Origin: Rhodopseudomonas rhenobacensis
Lineage (GTDB): Bacteria; Pseudomonadota; Alphaproteobacteria; Rhizobiales; Xanthobacteraceae
Length of the DNA stretch: 64,000 bases
Direction of reading: 5' to 3'
NCBI RefSeq assembly: GCF_014203125.1
Contig: NZ_JACHIH010000001.1
Coordinates: forward strand, 231,546 to 295,545
The notes under the pieces were generated by a model that saw only the letters and a list, made by a program, of their open reading frames with translations, was not told the origin of the DNA and ran no database searches. Shown here piece after piece: positions 51,641 to 63,921 of the stretch (position 1 is the stretch's first letter; every line of letters begins with the position of its first letter). The translations under genes were made by a program, and so were the position numbers.

Positions 51641-52525
51641 TTACGACTTCAACTTTTCGGCAAGCGTCTTGCCGAGCCGCGCCGGCGACGGTGACACCAC
51701 GATGCCGGCGGCTTCCATCGCCGCGGTCTTCGAGGCGGCGTCGCCCTTGCCGCCCGAGATGATCGCGCCGGCATGACCCATGCGGCGGCCGGGAGGTGCG
51801 GTGACGCCGGCGATAAAGCCGACCGTCGGCTTGCTGCGGCCGCGCTTGGCCTCGTCGATCAGGAACTGGGCGGCGTCTTCCTCGGCGGAGCCGCCGATCT
51901 CGCCGATCATGATGATCGAGGTGGTGTGCGGGTCGGCCAGGAACATCTCCAGCACGTCGATGAACTCGGTGCCCTTGACCGGGTCGCCGCCGATGCCGAC
52001 CGCGGTGGTCTGGCCGAGCCCCTCGCGGGTGGTCTGGAACACCGCCTCATAGGTCAGCGTGCCAGAGCGCGACACGATGCCGACCGAACCCGGCTTGAAG
52101 ATATTGGCCGGCATGATGCCGATCTTGCATTCGCCGGCGGTCATCACGCCGGGGCAATTCGGGCCGATCAGCCGCGACTTCGAGCCCTGCAGCGAGCGCT
52201 TCACCCGCACCATGTCGAGCACCGGGATGCCCTCGGTGATGCAGACGATCAGCGGGATCTCGGCGTCGATCGCCTCGCAGATCGCGTCGGCTGCGCCCGG
52301 CGGCGGCACGTAGATCACCGAGGCATCGGCGCCGGTGCGCTGCTTGGCCTCGGCCACGGTGTCGAACACCGGCAGACCGAGATGGGTGGAGCCGCCTTTT
52401 CCGGGCGAAGTGCCGCCGACCATCTTGGTGCCATAGGCCATCGCGGCTTCGGAATGGAAGGTGCCGTTCTTGCCGGTGAAGCCCTGGCAGATCACCTTGG
52501 TGTTGCTATCGATCAGAACCGACAT
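51641..52525 (-). CDS. sucD: Succinyl-CoA synthetase alpha subunit
   Basis: The 294-residue protein has the CoA-binding region [35 protein letters not shown] and the phospho-His loop [17 protein letters not shown]. It forms the active enzyme with SucC and makes ATP or GTP from succinyl-CoA. Its ATG is adjacent to the sucC stop with no gap. Confidence 0.98.
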   Translation of the reverse strand: MSVLIDSNTKVICQGFTGKNGTFHSEAAMAYGTKMVGGTSPGKGGSTHLGLPVFDTVAEAKQRTGADASVIYVPPPGAADAICEAIDAEIPLIVCITEGIPVLDMVRVKRSLQGSKSRLIGPNCPGVMTAGECKIGIMPANIFKPGSVGIVSRSGTLTYEAVFQTTREGLGQTTAVGIGGDPVKGTEFIDVLEMFLADPHTTSIIMIGEIGGSAEEDAAQFLIDEAKRGRSKPTVGFIAGVTAPPGRRMGHAGAIISGGKGDAASKTAAMEAAGIVVSPSPARLGKTLAEKLKS

Positions 52526-53725
<1,200 letters not shown>

Positions 53726-53926
53726 TGATTGCCCCTCGCCAGAATTCGTCCAGCCGAATGAACCTAACTCGTCTCACCACCGGCCACATATTGCCTCTCT
53801 TATCGGGAGAGGATTGGGGCGAGGGATACGGTCCGTCATTGGCCCGCGTCCCACACCCGACCGGCTTCGCCGCACGTCAACGCTCATGAAAGCATTGACG
53901 GCGGCGCCGTCGTCCGATTTTCAGCC

Positions 53927-54973
<1,047 letters not shown>

Positions 54974-55035
54974 TCAAGTCGCGGTTCGCTCATAAATAGT
55001 TCAGCCGGCTCGATAACGACGAAACGGCGTTCGAC

Positions 55036-56226
55036 TTAGGTTTCGACCAGGCCGGTGGAGGACCCGCTGGCGGTGGAGTCGCTGCGGCCGTGCGGCAGCG
55101 CCAGATAGGATTCCGACCCCATCTCGATCAGCCGCGACGCGGTGCGCTGGAACTCCATCGCCTCGACGCCTTCGGTGGCACGGTACAGCGCTGTGGGGTC
55201 GGCCGCCGCCGAGGCCATCAGCTTCACGGCGTTGTCGTACAACGTGTCGATCAGCGTGATGAAGCGTTTGGCGGCGTTGCGGTCGGCGATGTCCATCATC
55301 GGAATCTTGTCGATGATGATGGTGTGATAATCATGCGCCAGCCGCAGATAATCCGACGCCGCCAGCGGCTGCTCGCAGAGGTCGGCGAAGCCGAACCGCG
55401 CGACGTGGTGGTCGGCGCGCGGCACGTGCAATTTGCGGCCCTTGATCGAGATGTCGCGCGGATGGCCGGGCGCGCCCCCGGTCAAGCGCAACCAGGCCTT
55501 GTCGAGCGCGGCGGTGGCTTCCGCATCCGCCGGCACCAGCCAGGTCTTCACCCCGGTGAGCTTTTCCATCCGGTAATCGGTCCGGGCATCGAGCCGCAGC
55601 ACCTCCATCCGGGCCTTCAACAGCCCGATGAACGGCAGGAACAGCGCGCGGTTGAGGCCGCCTTTGTAGAGATTGTCCGGCGCCACGTTGGAGGTCGCCA
55701 CCACCACGGTGCCGAGCTCGAACAGCTTTGAGAACAGCCGGCTCAGGATCATCGCATCCGCAATGTCGGTGACGTGGAATTCGTCGAAGCACAACAGCCA
55801 GGCTTCCTCGAAGATCGAATTCGCGGTCAGCGCCACCACGTCGGCGCTTTCGCCGAGTTCGCCGCGCTTGATGTTCTGCCGGAAGGCGTAGATCCGCTCG
55901 TGCACCTCGGCCATGAATTCGTGGAAATGCGCGCGCCGCTTCAGCGTCACCGGGCTGGTGTCGAAGAACAGGTCCATCAGCATGGTCTTGCCGCGGCCGA
56001 CCTCGCCATGGACGTAGAGCCCGCGCGGCGGCGGCGGGTCCTTGTCGGCGCCGAACAGCCGGCCGAACAGCCCGGGCTTCTTCGGTGGCTTGTAGCCGGC
56101 GAGATTGGCCTCCAGCACGCTGAACGCCTCGACGGCGCCGGCCTGCGCCGGATCGGGCTCGATCGCGCCGGAGGACACCAGCGCCTGATATTGTTCGGAG
56201 AACGAGACGGGGTCGGGAGACAGCAT
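55036..56226 (-). CDS. zapE: Cell division ATPase ZapE (AFG1-like)
   Basis: The 396-residue protein has Walker A LYVHGEVGRGKTMLMDLF, the signature RRAHFHEFMAEVH, Walker B LLCFDEFHVTDIADAMIL and VVVATSNVAPDNLYK. ZapE acts on FtsZ rings during division under stress; mitochondrial relatives help assemble respiratory complexes. It is read in the same direction as mdh, 140 bp upstream. Confidence 0.95.
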   Translation of the reverse strand: MLSPDPVSFSEQYQALVSSGAIEPDPAQAGAVEAFSVLEANLAGYKPPKKPGLFGRLFGADKDPPPPRGLYVHGEVGRGKTMLMDLFFDTSPVTLKRRAHFHEFMAEVHERIYAFRQNIKRGELGESADVVALTANSIFEEAWLLCFDEFHVTDIADAMILSRLFSKLFELGTVVVATSNVAPDNLYKGGLNRALFLPFIGLLKARMEVLRLDARTDYRMEKLTGVKTWLVPADAEATAALDKAWLRLTGGAPGHPRDISIKGRKLHVPRADHHVARFGFADLCEQPLAASDYLRLAHDYHTIIIDKIPMMDIADRNAAKRFITLIDTLYDNAVKLMASAAADPTALYRATEGVEAMEFQRTASRLIEMGSESYLALPHGRSDSTASGSSTGLVET

Positions 56227-56339
56227 GGCGACACTTACGTCATTACCGCGCGGAAAAATGCAAGCCGGGATTCACGCAGGCGGCCATGCGGAACGCGGTC
56301 TGCGCAAGAGCTGGGCTCGGCGCCGATCCTCAATAGGCC

Positions 56340-56433
56340 GTCATCCCCGCGAAAGCGGGGACCCAGTATTCCAGAGCCCCCGAAATTTCGGCGCTCTGGC
56401 ATACTGGGTCGCCCGGTCAAGCCGGGCGATGAC
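56340..56433. repeat. Palindromic repeat, family B (copy 1)
   Basis: It opens GTCATCCCCGCGAAAGCGGG and closes with GCCCGGTCAAGCCGGGCGATGAC; the inner ACCCAGTATTCCAGAGC and GCTCTGGCATACTGGGT arms pair. A second copy lies at 63132-63232. Confidence 0.85.
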
Positions 56434-56456
56434 CTCCGCGGATGCTGCGAAGCCGC

Positions 56457-56993
56457 CTATCCCGCTAGCGCGTACGAATCCTCCACTACATAGGGCCCGC
56501 CGCCGGTCGAGGCGCGCGACGAGAACAGCACGAAGCGCGAGGCGGTGAACACCCGGGTCGGAAAATAGCCGCGCACCGAGAGATAATCCGCGACGTCCTG
56601 GTTGGAGGCGTCGCGCAGCCGCGCCAGCGTGACGTGCGGGGTGAATTTGCGCCCTTCCGGGTTGAGCCCGAGCCGCTGCATCAGCCGCTCCAGCTCGGCC
56701 TGCAGCTCGATCAGCGGCCGCGACGGCACCACCGAGGCCACCACCGCGCGGGGCTTCTTGCCGCCGAAGCTTTGCAGTCCCTGCAGCGCGACGTCGAACG
56801 GCTTGCGGTTGATCCGCACCAGCATCGAGGCGATCTCGTTGGCGGAGACGCCGTCGATATCGCCGATGAAGCGCAAGGTGACGTGGTAATTTTCCGGGTC
56901 GATCCAGCGCGCGCCGGGCAGACCGCCGCGCAGATTGGAGAGCGTCTGGCCGATCTCGGCCGGGATTTCCAGTCCAGTGAACAAACGCGGCAT
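56457..56993 (-). CDS. thpR: RNA 2',3'-cyclic phosphodiesterase
   Basis: The product has 178 residues from ATG 56993, preceded by GAGGG. Two HxTx motifs, HVTLRFIGD (about 38) and HVTLARLRD (about 119), form the active site of the 2H phosphoesterase fold. The family cleaves 2',3'-cyclic phosphate ends of RNA and can act as a 2'-5' ligase in vitro. It stands alone between repeat B and a promoter gap. Confidence 0.93.
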   Translation of the reverse strand: MPRLFTGLEIPAEIGQTLSNLRGGLPGARWIDPENYHVTLRFIGDIDGVSANEIASMLVRINRKPFDVALQGLQSFGGKKPRAVVASVVPSRPLIELQAELERLMQRLGLNPEGRKFTPHVTLARLRDASNQDVADYLSVRGYFPTRVFTASRFVLFSSRASTGGGPYVVEDSYALAG

Positions 56994-57134
56994 CGCAAAC
57001 CCTCGATGCAGAAGCACGGCAGGAGGACGAACGAATCAACGACAATTAGTCGTAACGCAGAACTGCGACACTGCGAAGTCTGGTAGGTACAACGCCCTGT
57101 GAATACCTCATGTTGAGGGCGGATTGCCGGTTTT

Positions 57135-57794
57135 TCAACTGCGTTGCCCAGCGACGGTGCTGAGAAATGCCTCCACGGTGGGCAGGATATTCTTCACTAC
57201 GGTGTCGACGCCCGCCGCGGTCGGATGCAGCCCGTCAGCCTGGTTCAATTTGGCGATGGTCGCGACGCCCTCAAGAAAGAACGGATACAGCGGCACCTGA
57301 TAGGTCTTCGCCAGCTCCGGATAGATCGCGTTGAACTGCGCCGCATATTGCGTGCCGTAATTCGGCGGCGCGTACATCCCGCACAACAGCACCGCGATGT
57401 TGCGCGCCTTCAGCTTCGTCACGATCTGGTCAAGCGCCTCGCGGGTGACCTTGGGGTCGGTGCCGCGCAAGGCGTCGTTGGCGCCGAGTTCGACGATCAC
57501 CGCTTCGGTATCCTTCGGGAGCGACCAGTCGAGCCGCGCGAGGCCACCTGAAGCGGTGTCGCCCGACACCCCGGCATTCACCATCTCGGTGGCGATCCCC
57601 TTGTCCTGCAAGGCCTTTTGCAGACGCGCCGGAAACGCCGCGGCGGCCGGCAGGCCGTAGCCGGCGCTCAGCGAATCGCCCAGCACCACCAGCTTGATCG
57701 GCTTGGCGGCAGCGACCGTCGCCGTCTGCGCCACGCTCGCTCCGCTCATCAAACCTCCGAATAAGACCGCGGTCACCATGCCGCGCAGAAACAT
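57135..57794 (-). CDS. tesA: SGNH-family arylesterase / lysophospholipase (TesA-like)
   Basis: The product has 219 residues from ATG 57794, chosen because it gives a signal peptide (MVTAVLFGGLMSGASVAQT) and has GAGAGG upstream. It shows the four SGNH blocks: GDSLSAGYGLP, the Gly in AGVSGDTASGG, GANDALRG and DGLHPT. It hydrolyses acyl esters in the periplasm. It is divergent from the ABC exporter genes, the same tesA-ybbA-ybbP layout seen in E. coli. Confidence 0.9.
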   Translation of the reverse strand: MFLRGMVTAVLFGGLMSGASVAQTATVAAAKPIKLVVLGDSLSAGYGLPAAAAFPARLQKALQDKGIATEMVNAGVSGDTASGGLARLDWSLPKDTEAVIVELGANDALRGTDPKVTREALDQIVTKLKARNIAVLLCGMYAPPNYGTQYAAQFNAIYPELAKTYQVPLYPFFLEGVATIAKLNQADGLHPTAAGVDTVVKNILPTVEAFLSTVAGQRS

Positions 57795-57843
57795 CGCCCC
57801 GCGCCTCTCGACCGCGCCGAACCAATCGCCATATGAGCCAGCC

Positions 57844-58599
57844 ATGGACAAGTTCATCAAAACCTCATCGCCGCAGGGCCAGGCACCCGACACCCGAGCG
57901 CCCGACACCATTGTCATCTCCAATGTCGACCTGTCGCTCGGCTCCGGCGCGGCGCGCGTGCATATCCTGAAGGATATCAGCCTGCGCGTCGGCTCCGGCG
58001 AGGCGATCGGTCTGATCGGGCCTTCAGGATCGGGGAAATCCACGCTCCTGATGGTGATGGCGGGGCTGGAGCGCCCCGACAGCGGTGAGGTGGTGGTCGA
58101 CGGCACCGCATTCAATGCCCTCGACGAGGACGCGCTGGCGCGGTTTCGCGGCCGCCATGTCGGCATCGTGTTCCAGTCGTTCCATCTGATCCCGACCATG
58201 ACAGCGCTGGAAAACGTCGCGGTGCCGCTGGAATTGGCCGGCCGCGCCGACGCCATGGAACGCGCCGCGCGCGAATTGACCGCGGTGGGCTTGGGCGAAC
58301 GGCTGCAGCATTATCCGACGCAACTGTCCGGCGGCGAGCAGCAGCGCGTCGCCTTGGCCCGCGCGCTGGCGCCGGACCCGACGATCCTGGTCGCCGACGA
58401 GCCGACCGGCAATCTCGACGAGACCACCGGCAAGCAGATCGTCGATCTGTTGTTCGCGCAGCACGCCCAGCGCGGCATGACGCTGGTGCTGGTGACCCAC
58501 GACACGTCGCTGGCGCAGCGCTGCGACCGCGTGGTGCGGCTGCGCTCCGGCCGCATCGACGTCGCCGCACCCGATCGCGTCCGCGTGCAGACGGCTTAA
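57844..58599 (+). CDS. ABC exporter ATPase (YbbA/LolD-like)
   Basis: The product has 251 residues from ATG 57844, the first start after the divergent tesA. Walker A GPSGSGKST, Q-loop VFQSFHLIPTMTALENVAV, signature LSGGEQQR and Walker B ILVADEP are complete. It belongs to the MacB/LolD class that powers extraction or transport of envelope substrates. It lies 3 bp upstream of the permease gene. Confidence 0.93.
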   Translation: MDKFIKTSSPQGQAPDTRAPDTIVISNVDLSLGSGAARVHILKDISLRVGSGEAIGLIGPSGSGKSTLLMVMAGLERPDSGEVVVDGTAFNALDEDALARFRGRHVGIVFQSFHLIPTMTALENVAVPLELAGRADAMERAARELTAVGLGERLQHYPTQLSGGEQQRVALARALAPDPTILVADEPTGNLDETTGKQIVDLLFAQHAQRGMTLVLVTHDTSLAQRCDRVVRLRSGRIDVAAPDRVRVQTA

Positions 58600-58602
58600 G
58601 CG

Positions 58603-61179
58603 ATGACAACGATCTCCGAACCCATGCCGCAGCGCCCGGCACTGTCCTGGCCGTTGCCGCTGCGTTACGCGCTGCGCGAATTGCGCAGCGGCTTGCGCGG
58701 CTTCTACGTGTTCATCGCCTGCATTGCGCTCGGTGTGCTGGCGATCGCCGGGGTCGGCTCGGTCGCGGGCTCGTTGAGCGAAGGTCTCGCCCGCGAGGGC
58801 CGCGCGCTGCTCGGCGGCGACGTGGCGTTTTCCTTGATGCAACGCGAGGCCTCGCCGGACGAACTGGCGTTTTTGCGCGGCCACGGCCGGGTTTCGGTGG
58901 CGGCAACCTTGCGCGGCATGGCGCGCACCGCCGACGACCGGCTGGCACTGGTCGAATTGAAGGCGGTCGACGACACTTACCCGATGCTGGGCACCCTGAC
59001 GCTGGCGCCGCCGATCGCGGTGCCGGATCTGTTGGCCGAGCGCGACGGCGTGTTCGGCGCCGCCGCCGACGCAGCCCTTTTGGCCCGGCTCGATCTGAAA
59101 GTCGGCGACAAGGTCCATGTCGGCAACGCGCCGTTCGAAATCCGCAGCGTGGTCGGCGCCGAGCCGGACAAGCTCTCCGGCGGGGTCGGTTTCGGGCCGC
59201 GCTTCCTGGTCAGCGAGCAGGCGCTGCGCGCCACCCAGTTGCTGCAGCCCGGCAGCCTGGTGCGCTGGACCTATCGGCTGCTGCTGCCGGACAACCAGGC
59301 CGACGACCGCGTCGCCAACGCGCTGGCCGATGAGGCCCGCGCCGCGCTGCCGCAGGCCGGCTGGGAAATCCGCAGCCGCGGCAACGCCTCGCCGCAGCTC
59401 GAGCGCACCATCACAAGGTTCACCCAGTTTCTCACGCTGGTCGGCCTCGCCGCGCTTCTGGTCGGCGGCGTCGGCGTCGCCAACGCGGTGAAAAGCCATA
59501 TCGACCGCCGCCAGGACGTGATTGCCGCGTTCAAGGCGCTCGGCGCCACCGGCCGCGACGTGTTTGCGATCTATCTCACCCAGGTGATGGTGCTGGCCGG
59601 GATCGGCTCTTTGATGGGGCTCGCGCTCGGCGCCGCGCTGCCCTACGCGATCGTCGGGCTGTTCGGCCAATTGCTGCCGCTGCCGGTGGTGCCGACGCTG
59701 CATCCCGGCGAACTGGCGCTGTCCTTGGTTTACGGTCTGTTAACCGCGCTGACCTTCGGGCTGTGGCCGCTGGCGCGGGTGCATGACGTGCCGGTGGCGG
59801 CGCTGTTCCGCGAGGCGGTGATCAGCGAGCGGCATCGGCCGCGGCCCAAACACCTGATTTGGATGGCGATCGTGATCGCCGTCACGGTCGCGGTGGTGAT
59901 CGGGCTGTCCTACGACAAGCGCGTCGCCGCGGCCTTCGTCGCCACCTCGGTGGTGGTGTTCGCGCTGCTGCGCGGCATCGCCGCCGGGTTAATGGCGTTG
60001 GCGCGCAAACTGCCGCGCGCCAACTCGACCATGCTGCGGCTGGCGATCGCCAATATCCACCGCCCCGGCGCGCTCACCCCCTCGGTGGTGATGTCGCTCG
60101 GCCTCGGTCTCGCGGTGCTGGTCACCGTCACCCAGATCGACGGCAATCTGCGCCGGCAATTCACCGCGGCGCTGCCGGACAAGGCGCCCTCGTTCTTCTT
60201 CATCGACATTCCCTCTACCGAGACCGATCGCTTCAATGCGTTCCTGAAAGACCAGGCGCCGGGCGCCAGCATCGAGGACGTGCCGATGCTGCGCGGCCGG
60301 ATCGTGTCGGCGCGGGGCGTCAAGGCCGAAGACCTCAAGCCCGCCACCGACGCCGAATGGGTGCTGCAGAGCGACCGCGGCCTGACCTACGCCGCCGAGG
60401 TGCCGCGCGGCTCCAAGGTGGTCGAAGGCCAATGGTGGGAGCCGGGCTATAGCGGCCCGCCGCTGGTGTCGTTCGAGAAGAAGCTCGCCGACGGGCTGGG
60501 CCTCAAGATCGGCGACGAGGTGGTGGTCAACGTGCTCGGCCGCGACATCTCCGCCAAGATCGCCAATCTGCGCAGCGTCGACTGGCAGAGCCTCGGCATC
60601 AATTTCGTCGTGGTGTATTCGCCCAATGCGTTTGCCGGCGCGCCGCACACCCATATCGCGACGCTGACCGAGCCGAACGGCACCGCGGCCGGCGACGGCG
60701 CCATCATCAAGGCGGTGGCCGACGCGTTCCCGATGGTCACCAGCGTGCGGGTCCGCGAGGCCTTGGAAACCATCGGCACCGTGGTGACCAATCTGGCGCT
60801 GGCGGTGCGCGGCGCCAGTTCAGTGACGCTGATCTCGGCGATCCTGGTGCTCGGCGGCGCGCTCGCTGCCGGCCATCGCCACCGGGTCTACGACGCGGTG
60901 ATCCTGAAGACGCTCGGCGCCACAAGGGCGCGGCTGCTCGGCGCCTACGCGCTGGAATATCTGATGATCGGTTTTGCAACCGCAGTGTTCGCGGTGCTGG
61001 CGGGCTCGGTCGCGGCCGGGCTGATCGTCTCCAAGCTGATGACGCTGAGTTATGTCTGGCAGGCCGGCAGCGCCTTGGCGGTGGTGGTGGCGGCGCTGCT
61101 CGTCACCGTCGGGATCGGCCTCGCCGGCACCTGGCTGGCGTTGAATCAGAAGCCCGCCACGGTGTTGCGTAATCTGTGA
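58603..61179 (+). CDS. ABC exporter permease (YbbP-like, FtsX domain)
   Basis: The 858-residue protein has an N-terminal membrane segment, a large periplasmic region, and FtsX-like clusters (VGLAALLVGGVGVANAVKSH, RRQDVIAAFKALGATG, then the C-terminal VTLISAILVLGGALAAGHRH and AVILKTLGATRARLLGAYALEY). It should form the transporter with the ATPase upstream. The substrate is not known; E. coli YbbAP with TesA is linked to lipid or thioester handling. Confidence 0.93.
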   Translation: MTTISEPMPQRPALSWPLPLRYALRELRSGLRGFYVFIACIALGVLAIAGVGSVAGSLSEGLAREGRALLGGDVAFSLMQREASPDELAFLRGHGRVSVAATLRGMARTADDRLALVELKAVDDTYPMLGTLTLAPPIAVPDLLAERDGVFGAAADAALLARLDLKVGDKVHVGNAPFEIRSVVGAEPDKLSGGVGFGPRFLVSEQALRATQLLQPGSLVRWTYRLLLPDNQADDRVANALADEARAALPQAGWEIRSRGNASPQLERTITRFTQFLTLVGLAALLVGGVGVANAVKSHIDRRQDVIAAFKALGATGRDVFAIYLTQVMVLAGIGSLMGLALGAALPYAIVGLFGQLLPLPVVPTLHPGELALSLVYGLLTALTFGLWPLARVHDVPVAALFREAVISERHRPRPKHLIWMAIVIAVTVAVVIGLSYDKRVAAAFVATSVVVFALLRGIAAGLMALARKLPRANSTMLRLAIANIHRPGALTPSVVMSLGLGLAVLVTVTQIDGNLRRQFTAALPDKAPSFFFIDIPSTETDRFNAFLKDQAPGASIEDVPMLRGRIVSARGVKAEDLKPATDAEWVLQSDRGLTYAAEVPRGSKVVEGQWWEPGYSGPPLVSFEKKLADGLGLKIGDEVVVNVLGRDISAKIANLRSVDWQSLGINFVVVYSPNAFAGAPHTHIATLTEPNGTAAGDGAIIKAVADAFPMVTSVRVREALETIGTVVTNLALAVRGASSVTLISAILVLGGALAAGHRHRVYDAVILKTLGATRARLLGAYALEYLMIGFATAVFAVLAGSVAAGLIVSKLMTLSYVWQAGSALAVVVAALLVTVGIGLAGTWLALNQKPATVLRNL

Positions 61180-61477
61180 AATTGCGGCACTCCGACGCAA
61201 CCGCGTCGGCGGTGCCGGAATTCGCCGAAACCGCGGGTTTTCGACGCCTCGGCGGCAGAATTTCCTTAACCTCCTTGGCGTAGCGACATTCGGCCGCGCA
61301 TCGGAGCTTGCGTGGAATGTGTTAGTTTCCCACATATCGGATTGGGTCAGACACCGCACGGATGACGCAAGTTGCAGACTTGATCTGCAAATTGATGTCA
61401 GCCAGCACGCGGGGTTTGAGATAGATTTCGCACTCGGCCGCAGCCCTTAGGCGGCCATACAACACGGGATTTCGACC

Positions 61478-62293
61478 ATGTCGGACTTCGACCGTAACTA
61501 TGCTTCTCCTTTCGGCCGGGCGGCCGGGCGCGTTGATGCCGCGGCCGTCGATGCCGGCCTGCGCGCCTACATGCTGCGCATCTACAACTATATGACGATC
61601 GGCCTCGCCATCACCGGCGCGGCCGCGCTCGGCGTCTATATGGCCGCCGTCACAGGTGACGTCTCGGCGGCAGCGATCGGCGCCAAGGGCCTGCCGTTCT
61701 CGGTGAGCGGAGGCCAGTATCTGACCGAGTTCGGCGTCATCATGTTCGCCAGCCCCTTGAAGTGGGTGTTCATCCTCGCCCCCTTGGTGATGGTGTTCGC
61801 GATCTCGTTCGGCATCAACCGGCTGAAGCCGGCCACCGCGCAAATGCTGTTCTGGGCGTTCGCCGCCCTGATGGGCATCTCGCTGTCGTCGATCTTCCTG
61901 GTCTATACCCACACCTCGATCGTGCGGGTGTTCTTCATCACCGCGGCCTCGTTCGGTGCGCTGAGCCTCTACGGCTACACCACCAAGCGTGACCTCACCG
62001 GGATGGGTTCGTTCCTGATGATGGGCCTGTTCGGCATCATCCTGGCGAGCCTGGTGAACCTGTTCGTCGCCTCGACCATGCTGCAGTTCATCGTCTCGGT
62101 GGTCGGCGTGCTGGTGTTCGCGGGCCTCACCGCCTGGGATACCCAGCGCTTGAAGAACGACTACATCTACGGCTACGCCTCGCAGGGCGGCGACGTCGCC
62201 GAACGCGCGGCGATCACCGGAGCACTGTCGCTGTACTTGAACTTCATCAACCTGTTCACGCTGCTGTTGCAGCTCCTCGGACAGCGCGACTGA
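61478..62293 (+). CDS. Bax inhibitor-1/YccA family membrane protein
   Basis: The 271-residue protein has seven hydrophobic segments (LRIYNYMTIGLAITGAAALG at about 31 and on, FLVYTHTSIVRVFFITAASF, LMMGLFGIILASLVNLF) and the family motifs AFAALMGISLSSIFLVYT and YGYASQGGDVAERAA. It resembles pH-sensitive calcium leak channels of the inner membrane. The 298-bp gap before it shows no gene. Confidence 0.93.
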   Translation: MSDFDRNYASPFGRAAGRVDAAAVDAGLRAYMLRIYNYMTIGLAITGAAALGVYMAAVTGDVSAAAIGAKGLPFSVSGGQYLTEFGVIMFASPLKWVFILAPLVMVFAISFGINRLKPATAQMLFWAFAALMGISLSSIFLVYTHTSIVRVFFITAASFGALSLYGYTTKRDLTGMGSFLMMGLFGIILASLVNLFVASTMLQFIVSVVGVLVFAGLTAWDTQRLKNDYIYGYASQGGDVAERAAITGALSLYLNFINLFTLLLQLLGQRD

Positions 62294-62327
62294 CGGTTTC
62301 CATCGTCCATCCATCGGACAAACATCG

Positions 62328-62357
62328 AGCCCCGGCCTTGCGGCCGGGGCTTTTTTC
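62328..62357 (+). terminator. Intrinsic terminator after the BI-1 gene
   Basis: The perfect 10-bp stem AGCCCCGGCC/GGCCGGGGCT (62328-62337, 62342-62351) with loop TTGC is followed by TTTTTCTTG. Confidence 0.85.
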
Positions 62358-62561
62358 TTGGGTTTTTCAGGACCCGGATGTCGCACGCGCCCAGATGCCG
62401 TGCCCCGCAGCCTTCGTAACGGTCCCGGTTCTGCGAAGCCGCGCGTAGCGCACTGCTTCGCGCCCCGGACACGAGCCGGGGTACGCATCCCGTCGCGCAG
62501 CGCACGCCCTCCCACCGAAATCCGGCTTCACATTTGCCGGCGCGAAACTATGGTTCGCGCC

Positions 62562-63104
62562 ATGTCCGAACTCGATATCCGGCCGACCGCAGTGGCCGAC
62601 CTTCCCGCCATCACCGCAATCTATGCCGAAGAAGTGCGTTGCGGCACCGCCACCTTCGAACTGACGCCGCCGGATCTTGCAGAGATGACCCGCCGCTTCG
62701 AGGCGCTGACCGGAAACGGCTTTCCCTATCTGGTCGCCCGACGCGACGGGGAGCTGCTCGGCTACGCCTATGCGGGGCCGTACCGGCCGCGGCCGGCCTA
62801 TCGCTTCACCGTGGAGAACTCGATTTATCTCGCGCCGGCGGCGCAGCGCCAGGGCGTCGGCTCGCGCTTGCTCGGCCGCCTGATCGCGGAATCCGAGGCG
62901 CGCGGCTACCGCCAGATGATCGCGGTGATCGGCGGCTCCGACAATCTCGGCTCGATCGCGCTGCACGGCCGCGCCGGCTTCCAGATGATCGGCGTGCATC
63001 CAAGCGTCGGCTTCAAATTCGGCCGCTGGCTCGACAGCGTGCTGATGCAGCGCGCGTTGGGCGAGGGTGACGCGACGACGCCCGCGGATCAGCCGACGAG
63101 ATAG
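62562..63104 (+). CDS. GNAT acetyltransferase (phosphinothricin-acetyltransferase-like)
   Basis: The product has 180 residues from ATG 62562; an ATG at 62550 is also in frame. IRPTAVADLPAITAIYAEEV, TFELTPPDLAEM, GYAYAGPYRPRPAYRFTVEN and SIYLAPAAQRQGVGSRLLG match the Pat/Bar-like family, including the acetyl-CoA loop QRQGVG. It may detoxify amino acid analogues such as methionine sulfoximine; the substrate is not proved by sequence. Confidence 0.9.
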   Translation: MSELDIRPTAVADLPAITAIYAEEVRCGTATFELTPPDLAEMTRRFEALTGNGFPYLVARRDGELLGYAYAGPYRPRPAYRFTVENSIYLAPAAQRQGVGSRLLGRLIAESEARGYRQMIAVIGGSDNLGSIALHGRAGFQMIGVHPSVGFKFGRWLDSVLMQRALGEGDATTPADQPTR

Positions 63105-63131
63105 AGCACAGCGCCGGCCACGCCACCGACC

Positions 63132-63232
63132 GTCACCCTCCGCGAAAGCGGAGGGCCCAGTATTGCAGAGCGCCGGTGATCCATCGCAAGCGCTCTGTAA
63201 TACTGGGTCGCCCGGTCAAGCCGGGCGATGAC
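63132..63232. repeat. Palindromic repeat, family B (copy 2)
   Basis: It opens GTCACCCTCCGCGAAAGCGG and closes GCCCGGTCAAGCCGGGCGATGAC, with CCCAGTATTGCAGAGCG and CGCTCTGTAATACTGGG arms. It lies between the convergent acetyltransferase and DUF2794 genes. Confidence 0.85.
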
Positions 63233-63278
63233 GGCTACGGCAGGTGGCCGGCGCGGCCTCGAATACCGAGACCACCCC

Positions 63279-63644
63279 TCACACCACCGCGAGCTTGCGG
63301 TCGATCGCCAAGAGCACGCGGTCGAGCTCGTGGCCGCGGCGCAGGATCAAGCCGGTGGCGGAGATCACGCTGTAGGCGCCCTGCTTGCGGGCCAGCCGCG
63401 GATCCTTCTCGATCCGGTAGATCGGCACCTCGGAGGCGCGGCGAAACACCGAGAACACCGCGCGGTCCTTGAGGAAGTCGATGGCGTAGTCGCGCCACTC
63501 GCCGGCGGCGACCATGCGGCCGTAGAGATTGAGGATGCGATTGAGTTCAATGCGATTGAACGTCACCAGACCAGGCGGCGCGACCGCGGCGCCGCCCGCC
63601 GGCCGTATCCCGCTAGGGTCGGCCTCCCCCGACATCGAACTCAT
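63279..63644 (-). CDS. DUF2794 protein
   Basis: The product has 121 residues from ATG 63644, which has a strong AGGAGGT ribosome site; a GTG at 63650 is weaker. VTFNRIELNRILNLYGRMVA, then GEWRDYAIDFLKDRAVFSVF and YRIEKDPRLARKQGAYSVIS match DUF2794, a small soluble family confined to alphaproteobacteria. The first 30 residues are low-complexity. Function is unknown. The 330 bp from its start to the right edge carry only the hairpin noted next. Confidence 0.9.
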   Translation of the reverse strand: MSSMSGEADPSGIRPAGGAAVAPPGLVTFNRIELNRILNLYGRMVAAGEWRDYAIDFLKDRAVFSVFRRASEVPIYRIEKDPRLARKQGAYSVISATGLILRRGHELDRVLLAIDRKLAVV

Positions 63645-63921
63645 CGGCACCTCCTGTCACGACGCAGACATGATCGCGCCGACCGCGCTCCGCCGCAAGG
63701 GGCCGCGACGGGCCGCGAGCGAGATCATGCACGTGGCAGGATCGGGCATTGATACGATCGGTCACAGGATCGTTAGTTAAATCTTATTGCCGCCCGATTT
63801 CCGTCCAACCGCGGCCCTGCTGGCTTGCGAGATATAAGCCTTGCGTTGGCCCGGTCTTGTCGGCGTCGGATTCCTCAGCCCCCAGCCCCCCGGGGTCTTC
63901 AGGATCGGGCCTGTTCGCAAC

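Noticed and set aside
61186-61216. Hairpin GGCAC-CCGACGC/GCGTCGG-GTGCC after the permease gene
   Set aside because: The stem is good but no T run follows, so I do not call it an intrinsic terminator.
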